From contig JAUJPP010000003.1 in assembly GCA_030562195.1 (NCBI GenBank), positions 18,321,398-18,385,397 on the forward strand: DNA of 64,000 bases. The letters run 5' to 3'. Below are positions 47,101 through 59,562 of this stretch, piece after piece (position 1 is the stretch's first letter; each line of letters opens with the position of its first letter). A program made the position numbers and the translations under genes. The notes under the pieces were generated by a model. The model saw nothing but the letters and a program-made list of their open reading frames with translations. It searched no databases and was not told the origin of the DNA. The DNA is from Nipponacmea schrenckii (Eukaryota; Mollusca; Gastropoda; Lottiidae).

Positions 47101-50100
47101 GATATACAACTAGATTTGGTCTATTTTTTGGCAGTAACGATGAAACTTGAAGTAGTACTGCTCTGCGAATGAGCCGTATGGGTGCAACATGCAACATGGT
47201 TCATATCTATATCTACACAGATCTGTTTTTACAACAATTTTAGCGCCCAAGAAATAATTGCATTTACCTTACACAGTGCCTGAATCTTATCTTCAGATAA
47301 ATATCTTAACAGATTACCAAGTTGAGCCAATCTCTCACTTTTACATTTATATTCACTGAGAAAAAATTATCATGGATGTTAATAATAACATATTGAACAT
47401 AAACTAATAAACTCTCCTAGGTTGCCGTCAAATTATGTATAATAATTTTAATTTAATAATTATATATATTTGCTTAAAAGAATAGCTTAAAGCACTTTGC
47501 CAATTTTCAGATGAGCATAAGAATAGAAATCTATGTCTTTCACTTACGGATCATATTCTTCCACTTTATCTAGTATGGCTTCAGCTTGTTCTTTTGTTAA
47601 AGGCAATTTACTAAATGCCATAAGGTTTCCCATTAAAGCAGCTTTAGAGAGCTTTTTGATGTCATCTTCATCTATACCCAACAAACTTCCTACCATTTCT
47701 CTCATATCTTCAGCTGACAAGTCATCCTGGTAATTAAAATACCATAAGTACCATGTTCTATTGGTAAGGTTCTAATTTCAAACGTAAAACGCAAACAAGA
47801 CAAAGGCTACGTAGCTTGAATGTGTCAAAGGGTATACTTGCTTTGGTACGTTGGTCAAATTAGGGCGAACTAAGCGCATACATTCAAGTCTCTAACTAAA
47901 TTTTGGTAGAGTTTTACATGACCGTTTCTCTCACAAATTTTGCTCGCAATCCCTTCAACAACCCCTTTCATAAATCATATATAAAGCCTACTTACAGTAT
48001 TATCATTATTAGCTGCTTTCAACAACTGTTTTGATTTCTTGATCAAATACTTCAATTTCAGCAGGTCGACTTTGTTTACATTCAGTTTTGCAAGAGCATT
48101 TACAAAAGCTTTGCCTCCTTTTGGTGTGAATTTTATTTCATCGATCTCACCATCATCCCTGTACGAAGAGTAAGATTAATCAAACCCATTCCCCACTGCT
48201 AAGATGTAACGAAAGCACGGGTACAGGAACAGATCATATATGATTTTGAGAATTTGATAAAAGAATACTGGTTCTTGATATGTATGGTAGAGAAAATAAA
48301 TGAAAATGAAAATGCATAATAGCATTACCCTGTTCTATAGAGAAGATTCAAGAGCTTAAACTAGCGACTTTTTTACTTTTAATCGAGGTACCGCTTACCG
48401 ATGCCCTTTCAAAATCTCAATCAAGTCAGAGTTTATCCCGTTACTCCTCAATCAAGTGAGGTGAATATTTTATTAAATGTTCGAATTCAAATGAATAAGA
48501 AAATAAGTGACGAGAACTTACAAGTAAATGATAAAGGGTCCTGCTCTAATCGAGTCTATTTCATTTAAATCTGTTGTACCAATAACTTTTCTCACTTTCT
48601 CAGCCATGGCTTCACTCTGTAAATGCATTAATAAACATAAATATTTTGACAAATAGTATCATGTATCGTCAAACAATGCTTACACAATATTGCAATTAAT
48701 TACATCAGAGGAGATACAACATTGTAAAAATTGGAAAATGGCAGATGGTTCAGTTGAGATATACATGTAATTAGATTTACGAATTGGGAGAGTGTGATAG
48801 TCTGGTTATTCTTCGTCTGTTAGTTTTTCATGATTAGAATTATTAGCAATGCATATTCTCACCTGGCCATCAGTTAAATCGTCATCATGATCTCCAAGTA
48901 CATTGGCGCTGGCTAGAATTTCTTCTCTGTCCTCTATTAGATCTTCAATATCGTCTTCACCTAAACCAACAGCCAATTTACCCAATCGTTCTAAATCACT
49001 AGCACCAAACTTCTTATTTTCCATCTTCTTTAATTTCTCTACCAGACGTGATGCCTAAAAGTCAAAACGTTGATCATTTCGTTTAGTTCATTTTTTAACA
49101 ATTTACTGAGGACCGTTTTTTTTCAGTAAAAAGCAGTGTTGTCTGATCGACTTTTGGCCCTGATATAGCTTATAAGAAAAAAAAATAGCATTCTATTTTT
49201 TTTTTAAATTTAGTATTGAATTATATACTTACCAAAGATGGTTCCCAGTCAACTTGAGCAAGATCTTCTAATTCGACGGTTAAAGCATTATCATCTATAT
49301 CTTCAAGATCATCGAGACTCAGAGCTTCCTGGTAATGTTTACTTTTCAATATGGATGTTGGCAATTTTCCACTATAGGCAGATTTGATCTGAAATATTTC
49401 AAGATAATTTTAAGGAACAGTGTAAAAACAATTTCAAATGACATTTACAAAAGCTCTCAGCAAGTATCTAACAGGCTATAGATCCGTTCGTCTTTTGATC
49501 AAAAGATGCTATGATTGAATACAATAGCTCAAATTCCAAACTATCTTCAGAAATCAGCTAAGAATCAGTTACTCATACAATGTTTTTAATTTATTATACG
49601 TTAAGTTTCATAAATTAATCAAATTAAATGGATAATTATTTGAACGTCTACAACATATAAAGGAAACCCACCTTTTCAATCATTAACTGTTCAGCTGCAT
49701 CGTCTAAATCAAAATCATCTAATATATCCAAATTAGCAACAAAGGCTGCATCGTCGATATCATCAATTTCATCCGACCTTAAAGCTTTTAATAATTTCTT
49801 CATACCCCTCATCATCGCAGCATTAAAATTGGTTGGCTAAAGAAAAGTTAATGTGTATAATATAGCATAGCCTAGCATTTTATTTATTATACATGTATCT
49901 TTAAATGACATCTATACATAAGTGATATATTCCAGAATTTTTTATGAACATACCCAATATCATTTCGAATACATATCGTTAAAATATTAAAAAAAAATCA
50001 AGATTGATGACGAAGGCTGGTTTCAGGAATTAAAACAAACAATACCTCTCCAAATTCCATCTTTTTTAGCAATTCGCGTGCCTCAGATGTATCAAGGTCG

Positions 50101-53100
50101 AGGTCAGCAATCTTCTCCAAATTTTGTTTGACAGCAGCTTTAGGTAATCCTCGAATATACTCTTCGCCACATCCTTTCAGCACATTACCAAGTTTTCTGA
50201 TCTGTACACTAGTAAGCGAACCAGATTCATCGTAGTCATCAGATTCTTGGATTTTTTCACAAATTAGTGAAGCCTGAAATGGGAACAAAGCTTTTTAAGA
50301 ACTAATTACATTTCGGCCACACGCATTCGCTACAAGATTTCCAAAAATTTTCCTACAAGTTCTTGTATACCTGACATTACCGTTTCTAAGGTGGACATTA
50401 GACGATTTCACACCAACAGCCTGTTTCCGGAATATTGCGGTTCAATGTTGTTAATAAAATAATGCAGTGTATGTTGAAATAATTTTGGTCAACGGTAACA
50501 ATTTTCAATCGGCAAATAACATAATGATTCTCATACCTCGTCATCGTCAAGATCTTCCAATCCAATCGTATCTAAAGCATCGACAAGAGCCTGTGGATTC
50601 AGTTTCTGGATGTAATTTCTATCACTCTTGATAAATTTGAACAATCTGACATTTAAAAAAAAAGACATTATAATAGAGTAAACATCCATGTCACATTTAT
50701 TATTTTGAGTTAAAAGTACCTCACTGATGTATGTTATATTTCTTACATCAAACAATAAACTGAGTTGTATTCCAGACAAGGCTGTGTTTAATTTACTTAC
50801 TTTTTTACAGCAGTAGCGTTCAGCAAACCGGGAGCACTATTTTTATTTTTCAGTTTTCGGCCGATAGCTAACCCTATAGGTTCATCATCATCAATATCAA
50901 AATCAAGATCAGAATCTTCAAGCTAAAAACGAACAAGAAAATAACTACAGAACAATTTCATGGAATTTCCAGAAGAAATGTTTTTTTTTTGTCTATTTGA
51001 TTCATGTGACTATTGAATAGGTTGAAAAGCTAACTTACAGCGTCATCATCCATGTCATCTATATCATCTGTATCCAAAGCTCGAATACCCAATCCAATCA
51101 TATTGATATCGGCTGCAGTCATATCTTGAAAGGATTTGATTTTACGTAATTTTTGTTGTATTGCTAAACCTAAACCTGGACTTCCCTTGCCTTTCTTTAA
51201 CAGTTTGCCCAAAGCATTGACTCTGTTGGAAGAAAGCATAATTAATACAATAGTTGATAGTATACTTTTGTTGCCATCGGGCGTTTCTAAATGACATCCA
51301 CCATAAGGAAAGTAATAAAAGTACAATACATGTACATATTCTATATATAATAAGGCAAAATATGAACATGCAAGGAAGGATGTATTAGTTAATAGATGTA
51401 AGATATGGAAGAAGAGGAATAGCGTTAAAAAAAGTTCTACAAGGATCCCTCTGTGACGGCGTTTCGAATTGTACCTCAACCCAGACCATTCCTCTGCTTA
51501 CTCCCTTAAATATTTACTAAGGAAGTATTCTTTCTATAATTCACCTTCAAAATAATAAAATCAATGTAATTGCAGTGGCTGTATTAAACCAGGATATACT
51601 TACAGAGAAAAACATCTAGGAGTCGAGTCATCGGAATCAGAGGTACAGCGGCTTAAATAGCAAATAGATGTAGCAGGTATAGACGCATGATGTGGAATTG
51701 ATTAAGATTATTATCAACAAAATAATGCATAGCTTACATAATCTTCAGAGATGTATTCATGGACTTTTGTTTAATAGAATTTGTTTGTAGAATTTAATTC
51801 CTATAAAAGTCCCAACAATTAAAGAGGTTTAAGCTCTGTATAAAACTACCATACATTCTATGATGAATGTGTCGTGATGATTTTAATTAACTGAAAATCC
51901 AAATAGACGTTGCATGATAATACATCTCTTTAGATATGTAACCCAAAACTAAATGTTACTCTATCATGCAAGAACTAATGTTAGTCTGTTATTTCTAAAA
52001 TATATTGGAAGATTGGGTAATATTACGTATATTATAACCGGCATGAAAAAATCAAACGTAAAAGCAAGAGAAATAGTAAAGAGTATTGAGAGTAAATCGG
52101 TCTTATATTCTCGTAGAATTTGTAGATTACTTAAGATCCTTTCGTCTTTGAACCAACTATACCGTCTTCATTAGCCCATCAGGTGGAAAAGAGTAGTACG
52201 TAAAACTCATTTCAATTAAACCAAATGGACAGAAGGGAAAAATACTACTTTACAGAATCTTCAGTGCACAAGATCCTGTTTCTCTTTTATAGCCCATGGA
52301 CCACTGTTCTAGTATTATTCGTACACTGTGAATGAACGTACTTTTTCTGGAAAATATCATCATCGAGGTCGTCGATTATGTCGTCATCGATCATATCAGG
52401 TGCTCCTAATACAGCTTCTTCCAGATCATCATCATTCCAATCCATTACCTTTTTCTTCTTTAACTGATCAATGATTAACTCTTGTTGAGCATCGTCGATC
52501 TAGAATGATTTACAATATGTATGTATACATGACATTACGGAAGGAATTGTAAAATATATTGTACACCAGGTGTTTACATATTAAATATGACGCATATTTA
52601 TCAAACATCAATATTAGTAATATTAAACTAAGCGAATTGTGAACAGTCGGAACAATAGTATACATAGATCTGTTAAAAACTAGGAAGTACTCACATCATC
52701 ATCGTCATCATCATCATCATCATCATTGCCTCCATTCGACACTATGTGTCTAACACATTTTATACCAGCAGCTAGTAACCTTTTAAAGCTCTTGATGCCT
52801 CGTCCTTTAGAGAAATGTCGACATAACTTGGTAATTGTGTCTTCACGAAGAGATGATGATAAACACTTGATTGTTTCAGCCTAGAATTAAAAACTCAAGA
52901 ATGTGAAATGTGTGGCATCACAAGCCTACTATCAATACTGCAAATATCAATTAAAATTTGAATATAGGATGAAAAATGTAAGTTCTCATTTTATGGCCAT
53001 TCTGGGAGATAATATGGGTCTTCAATAGCACCAGATCCGCACGAAATTTGTTTCTATTTCTATATAAATATGTGTTATATTTTTATATATGGCATAGTTT

Positions 53101-56100
53101 CTAGAAAAGACGCGTCGTCTTTTTTATTTTCAAACATGGATTTTTTTGGACGATGAGCAGTGAATACTATAACCAGTGAACTTGTTGAGAAATTCCATTG
53201 TCTGCGACCTAAGATCAATTGGTTGAATGAATGGCGAACATGCCCATTAAAGTTCAATGTACCTCCAAATTTTCCAGGATATCACCATCTTCGTCATCTT
53301 CCTTCTGATCGCTATCATCATCTTCAGTATTGTCATCGTCAATAAGGTCATCCAAAAACTCCTTTTTAGAGTTGACTGTTGCGAAACATGTGGTTTTAGA
53401 CAGTAACATCGGTATTCCTAGGATGTTTCCTGTAAGTAATCAATACAGACAATAGCAATACGCTGGTTAGATCATAAAATCAAAGTACACAATACAGTAG
53501 CAGCTTTCATTTTTTATCAAACATTTTAAACCATTATGCAGAAAAAACAAAATGCTAATCAATTGCACATGTTTTATCAATCATAGGTAACATTGGGCGA
53601 ATTTAGGTGCCTCAAGACGTCTTCAGAATAATGCCATCTTTTTATACAGGTAATTCAAACTAAAATATCAAAATCCGAAACAAATGTAGCAACGTTTACA
53701 TTTAGGAGTAAAATTTGGTTCAATCTAGGGTAATAATTAAAAAGGAAACATGTTGATAATCGAATTTTTTATATTGATAAGGATGAGCAAAACTGTATTC
53801 AAATTGTGTTGACAGACATACTATATTTAAATTACATATGGATTAACTTGTTCTTTCTCTTGCACTCCATGGATATTTCATCCAACCCTTGCTTTTCAAA
53901 AGAGTTTACAATTCCACAGAACCGTGACAAATATTGTTTTTGGAAATGGATTTGAAATGAAATTGAACTTTACCATTTAAAATATTTTGTTCGTTTTTAT
54001 TGAAGACATAAATAAAACGGCTTATGCTGTTGCTCTAGCGAAATTTCCCTCATTGCACACTGCATGGTGTTGCCCGTCTTTATCAGCCCAAGGGATGCAG
54101 AAGAGTAGGACGTAAAATCCATTCAAAGAGCTGCGTTAAACACTTTGTCTGACATAAAACTTTTGCTTAAACTATGGGAAAAGAGGTTTACAGAACCGCG
54201 ACAGAATATTGTTTTGAGAAACGGGTTTAAAAAAAAATTGAACATTACCATTTAAAATATTTTGTCGTTCTCTTCGTATCGTTTTTATTAAAGACATTAA
54301 TTCTGGTATTCCATTTCCCTTTGTCTTGACATTTAAGGTTTGTTTTGGTGTTTGGAAAACTGCAGCACATATTGCTGAAATATAAATCATTTACTGAAAC
54401 TTCAATTTGGTATAATATAAAATGGCCCGAAATTTCTCTTTTTAGGCCACTGTAAATGCATGTGTCGTTCGGTAACCCTCGGTAGTTTCTGTTAAGTCTC
54501 GAGAATAAATGTTGTTTTGTCTTCTTAGCAAGACTTTTTTTATTTATTTGTAGCTTTGTAGCGCTGAATAAATAATGTTGACACACTACATATTTAATTA
54601 CATTGGTTTTATGTTAATCAGTACTGAACATTTCATTTATTCACTGATTTAGTTATTAAATCATGCTATACCGTAATAATTTCAACTCAGAAACTAATCA
54701 CTGAATCGGTATTTTGAACAGACCGAAAACAATGTTAATATTTGGCCTAAATTCTTTGTTCCATGACAGTTATTTAGTTCAATAATTCAATATTATTATG
54801 TTTACTTGAATAATGAATCCTGTCTGTATTGCTTCCATGCTCTATCTCAGTGCTTAAAACGTCTAGTGGTATTGAGGATAAACCAAGTAACTTTACCTAG
54901 TTTCCCGGATGTAAGTCAGTGAGGGCCTGACATGGAAAAACGTCCAGTTTTTAGATGGGACAATAAAACTAGGGAGTCTGAGCACGTAAAGATCCGTCGA
55001 CAATTTGAAATCGCAAAAAGAGTTGGCTTATGCCGTTGCTCTAGCGAAATTTCCCTCATTGCAAACTGCATGCAAAGCCCGTCTTCATTAGCCCAGGGAG
55101 TGAAGAAGAGTTGGACGTAAACATCCATTCAAAGAGCTGCGTTATACACTTTGTCTGACATAAAACTTTTGCTTAAACAATGGGAAAGGAGGTTTAGATC
55201 CGGCTTAGATCCCCTAAAAACCCAACCTCCCCACCAACCACTGTCGAATATTGAATTATTGAATCTTTTAACATAACGAAATTAGATGTGAAGGTTGTGT
55301 CCGCTACCCGACCTTTCATCTCATATATCCTAAAAACACCCGAGGGGTAGGGTATTTGATACGTTCATCGAAGCGTTTATAAAACTGACATATATTTTGG
55401 ACATTTCATTATAGTAATATAGTGGTTTGGTTGAAGATAAAATGAGACCTTAGAATTATGTCTGTCCACTAAGTCGTGAGGTATTAATTACTTTTTGAGA
55501 TTTAAATGTCTTGGAAGCACAACGTTTCCTATGACACAACAGCATATAACAATATATAATTATTTCCAAATTTACACGACTGCAGAATAGTCTATAAGTA
55601 TACATTCCTGAATAAGAATGAAAGATACGGGTGTGGTCGTCATGAATAACTGTCCCATGTAGTTACTTTGATTGATGTAACGAGTTGTATTTAATACGAC
55701 GCAGTAATGTTTTAGTAGACTTATGAACATACGTTAGTAAAAAAGGATGTTTCCATTAAATAAGAATGTCTTTTTCCGTAGGAAGTAATTTGGTGTAAGT
55801 TGGCCAAAAGTGAGACGACTTTCGAAAGCCCAGTTTGCATAAAAATATTATAATTTTGGTTATGTAATTTACCTATAACATCGTATAACCATTTGTAAAT
55901 AAATGATACTGACAGGTCAAAATCAATTATGTGTATCTAAAACGCAGAGCAACTGAAGAAATCTACTATATCCTGACAAACCGAGGGTAACTGTGTTGGA
56001 GTCAATATAACACGCGAACAGTGTTGACACTAGAAATGCTTCGTTGCCCAAGGCGTTCGATCTTCCTGGACCATCAACGATGAGGTTTATCGACTAATAT

Positions 56101-59100
56101 ATAATGAATGTGACAGTTGTCAGTCCCGGGTATAGCTTTTTGACATGACAAGACAAATTACAAGCATGTTAGACAGGTTCGACAACTTTATTTTCATGTA
56201 TTTCAGTCATGAACTCACTTTTCGATACCTTAGTTTAGACCTCAAACATACAACAAGCTTCAAATTTACGACTGACTGGGAAATTCAAAAGCCTTATACC
56301 ACTTCACAAAAGTGACTGAAATGAAAATTTCGTTTTTATATACCTCAGTCCTGTATTAAAAAAGGTCATTTGTATTTATCTCACAAAAGTTACGTCTCTT
56401 TTTTTCCCTTTCTTATTTATATCAAAATTTTCAAACTTTTGTAGTGCTCAAAATATCCCCACAATGTCGTCGAAGTATTTACTTACTCTGTTGAGTAGAA
56501 TAATATCTAATGGATTTTATTTAAAAAAAATATATATTTGGAGATAGCAATGTAGGCAGGTAGGCTACCTTAGACACGTTTCGAATATAATAAGATAATG
56601 AAACTAATTACATACTAATAAGTATAGCCCGAGGCAGTAATAATTATAAGCTGTATATAAATCTTTTTATTTTGAATCAATCAATCAATTTTTGATCTCT
56701 ATCAAAGATCAACTTTAGACTCATCAATCAGTTTTGTAAACTTTCATTTGTAATGTGTATATCAATTTGAGATAGAGAGCATTTACTATCAACAGCTTAT
56801 GCCGCGAAGGCTTAAATATTTACCTCATTATTACCGCGTAATTCATGATTCATTAAATTTATTTGTGTAGATAATTATGTACGATCGAATAAGATATCCA
56901 CCAAGACTACTTGGTAATTTCAATATCAGGTCATATTTTATAAAGAAGGCGTTGACTCACAATCATACAAGAAAATGTTATGCACCAATTGCGCTGTTGA
57001 ACTTTGGGACAATAGTATGGAACGCCGTAACAGTTATCCACATATCACATTGATCAACATTTTTTGTAAGACATATAGAAGTAGGAGCAAAAACATTAAA
57101 AACGAAAGATATGGATATACTATTTCTAGGTTTATTATATACTACGTTTCGAAAGCATTTTAGGTGACTAGGTGAAGAGTGGGTGAAAAGTCCTGTTGTT
57201 TTGAATTAAAAACTTTATTTTCCACCAGGTGAAAATACTATTCACCCACTTTTCACCTTGGTGAAAAATGAAGTTTTCAAATAAAAACTACCAGACTTAT
57301 CACCCACTTTTCACCTTGGTGGAAAATAAAGTTTTTAATTTGAATTAACAAAAAAAAAAAAACAAAAAAAAAAAAAAAAAAAAAAAATTATGTAGTAAGT
57401 TAGCCACCGTGGATCTTTATAATTTCAGAAATATAACATCTTCATCGCGTTTATAAACCTAATGATTTCCTACTAATGAATCATTTATATCACGATTTGA
57501 AATCGGGCTTAAAGTAGGTTGTATGTCACTTCTGTATGCTCAAGAAATTATATTATTTGTAACCGTAAATGACACAAAACTATAGACTTTATAGAAGTTA
57601 TCAAGATATTGGAAAAAACTGGTCATAGTCGGTTTCAAGAGGTATGTTTTAAAACTTTGTGATGGGTGGTGGGTGATTGGCTCTCCAACTCTAGTACTTA
57701 AGAGTCCTTGAATGACACACATTTGTATATAGGTGATGAATCACCGCTACGATTTTGGCAAAGTTGCTCACATTTGTATTTATGTAAAAATGTTAATTAT
57801 TTTATGTATTGCATTTATCTTAGTCGCTTCAATTAAATCGAACTTGTATTTCAAAATTTGAAAACTTAGTTATACTGTAAACATATAAATGCCAAGGAAA
57901 GTAAAGTAAAGCTAAGGTTTGAAATAACTCGTTGCCTAAAGACGTTATGACCATAGCCAAATTCTTTGTCATAAAAGATGTCATTGTTTCTTAATACTTA
58001 ATCATTACTTTAATAAGTGACACTTTTGTTATATATCATTTGTAACATATACCTTTCACGAATGCTTTGTATTTCACTTGTTTAAGGATTTGATGACCGA
58101 GTGTAGAGTACGATCTTAAATTGAGCATAATAAATTTGATCTAGTTTCTTGGGTTCAATTACATCAGAGGTATTCAACCTTTTCCAGCAATGCCCCCATT
58201 TTTTGGTTAATGAAGAGTTCGCCCCCCCCCCCCCAATTTCATTTCAAAGACTGACATAAATTTCGAAAGATAAAAATTCATATAATCATATTGTATAAAT
58301 AAATTACACTCGGCACGGTCTTCATTAAATCTTTATAACATATTCCCAGACACAACATTTTTTTTGCGATTATATGATGTAAGCGTCCCCCAAAAGGTTT
58401 ACTACGTCCCCAACTTGGGGACGCGACCCCAAGGTTGAAAACCCCTGAATTACATTCTATATCAACAATGGCTTATTTTCATTGCTCAACTCAAGCTACT
58501 CAAGGTTTTGTTCCTCCCCTAAGAATACCCTTTTATAAAATATACTAATACAAACAAAATGCCGCGTTTATCCATGAGTACATCTTCGCGTACTGGTAAA
58601 AACTAGTATTTTCTTGAAGAAAGTTAAATTAAATTGGTTTTGAGGCATTGTAGGGAGATTTTCAGGCTGACACACGACAGATTCTCAAAGGGACCAATGT
58701 AGAGGTATCGGATAAGCCCTTTACCTATCAATTAAAACAAAAATGCAGTGTTCTAAACTAGAAACTGTACACACCGGAATTGGCTTTATTGAAGAGAAAC
58801 TTGTCAAAGAGCAGGTGTCTATAGAGAAATCTGAATGACTAAATAAATCATTGAAGGATGTAACCTGCAAGATGAACACACCTTAACCTTTTTCTTATTG
58901 CGCGGTGTCCTGAGACAGTAATCAAATAATTATAATTTACTTTAAGAGTTAAGATAGAAAATGAAAGTGGTGCAAAACGCTTTTCCATGGAAAAATAATC
59001 GATAACTTTATTTTCTCTATCCTACGTCTTTGATTAATTTTTATAATTTCAATACATTTAACGTAAATTATCACAATCAGACAATGATTTTAGTTGCCAT

Positions 59101-59562
59101 TGGCAATGTGTATTGGTTCTATTGGTTCCATGTTATTGTATGATATAGATCAAACAATGTTTACGCTTGTCAGTTATTGTCACATCACATTGATTTCTTG
59201 CTTATATAACTTCTGGCCACAAATTTAGAAAAAACATATCTTAACTCTACAATAATACACAAATGGAGGGATCAACTTTTTATAAGTGAACTACATCGCT
59301 GACGTTCATAAAATGTCATTAATAATGAAAAACAGTATCATTGAGCGTTTGTTGAACTAGAAAAAAGTTTCGCACCGCTAGATTTTATAAGCAAGAGTAA
59401 AATCAAAATCCAAATCATTTAGTTTCTCTAAATTCTCTATAGTCTTCGCCAAACGCTTATTTTTAATAGCCGTAAAATAGAATGATAAGGTATATAAATA
59501 TTTAAAAACGTACCTGCAGTCAATAAACAACCCAATAAAGTAATTCTATAATATCCACTCAT
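44158..59562 (-). CDS. Mesothelin/stereocilin-like secreted GPI-anchored precursor, 25 exons
   Basis: Exons (minus): 59562-59514, 54374-54249, 53429-53263, 52880-52695, 52499-52342, 51651-51604, 51222-51039, 50922-50801, 50645-50537, 50273-50046, 49836-49672, 49388-49233, 49054-48863, 48616-48522, 48158-47996, 47726-47548, 47355-47268, 46928-46733, 46491-46316, 46150-45995, 45556-45411, 45179-45037, 44830-44733, 44527-44380, 44228-44158. All are GT..AG and every phase agrees, giving 1182 residues. Residues 1-20 are a signal peptide (TLLGCLLTAAICA). Residues about 70-630 are helical repeats, roughly one per exon, with DDIDDxDDDA-type acidic turns. The C-terminal third has LxxLGxxxxxLTPAQ and TW-N/D motifs typical of the mesothelin/stereocilin/otoancorin family. 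RRRR at 865-868 is a furin-type site, and the last exon is a hydrophobic tail (SSSVIVVMILSMVPFLL) after HSGPND, as in GPI signals. Mesothelin also has a furin site and a GPI-anchored part of about 300 residues. Family call is by pattern only. Confidence 0.8.
52697..52722 (-). repeat. Coding GAT microsatellite (poly-Asp)
   Basis: At the 3' end of exon 4 of the mesothelin-like gene a run of GAT/GAC codons encodes about nine Asp. It touches the donor site, so length changes would alter the acidic tract without shifting the frame. Confidence 0.85.
53896..54303 (-). repeat. Local duplication containing a decayed copy of mesothelin-like exon 2
   Basis: Sequence at 54177-54303, which contains the 3' part of exon 2 and its donor (54249), is matched by a diverged copy at about 53896-54015. 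The copy keeps ACCATTTAAAATATTTTGT and a donor-like GT, but lacks part of the coding stretch and has in-frame stops. It is an exon-duplication relic in intron 2. Confidence 0.65.
54019..54191 (+). repeat. 173-bp dispersed repeat, copy A
   Basis: It shares TTGCTCTAGCGAAATTTCCC and most following bases with 55025-55198, at high identity. A shorter related piece (CGTCTTCATTAGCCCA-AGAGTAGTACGTAAA) is at about 52158-52215. All lie in or near the 5' introns of the mesothelin-like gene. Confidence 0.8.
55025..55198 (+). repeat. 173-bp dispersed repeat, copy B
   Basis: Second copy of the repeat at 54019-54191, in direct orientation about 1 kb away, within intron 1 of the mesothelin-like gene. Both copies end in GGGAAAxGAGGTTTA. 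Confidence 0.8.
55199..57170. other. Intron 1 sequence, nothing recognised
   Basis: AT-rich intronic sequence of the mesothelin-like gene. No supported exon on either strand. Confidence 0.4.
57176..57387. repeat. Inverted repeat with CACCTTGGTG motifs and an A tract
   Basis: Arms 57203-57235 and 57308-57346 are inverted copies (GAATTAAAAACTTTATTTTCCACC ... GGTGAAAA), with a tandem pair of TTTTCACCTTGGTG units between. A run of about 35 A, with one C, follows at 57349-57387. It may be a small MITE or a stem-loop-derived insertion. No clear target duplication was found. Confidence 0.6.
57388..58156. other. Intron 1 sequence, nothing recognised
   Basis: AT-rich; no supported element. Confidence 0.35.
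58157..58455. mobile_element. hAT-type MITE, 283 bp, 8-bp target duplication
   Basis: The element is 58165-58447, with ends CAGAGGTATTCAACC and GGTTGAAAACCCCTG, the imperfect inverted ends typical of hAT (Charlie-like) elements. AATTACAT is duplicated exactly on both sides (58157-58164 and 58448-58455). It contains a C tract of about 13 and no transposase. It lies in intron 1 of the mesothelin-like gene. Confidence 0.9.
58456..59513. other. Remainder of intron 1, nothing recognised
   Basis: AT-rich intron sequence running up to the donor of the signal-peptide exon at 59514. Confidence 0.35.

Noticed and set aside
54916..55128. Open frames on both strands in intron 1
   Set aside because: They lie in the 173-bp dispersed repeat, have no splice context or domain, and the related copy at 54019 does not keep the frame.
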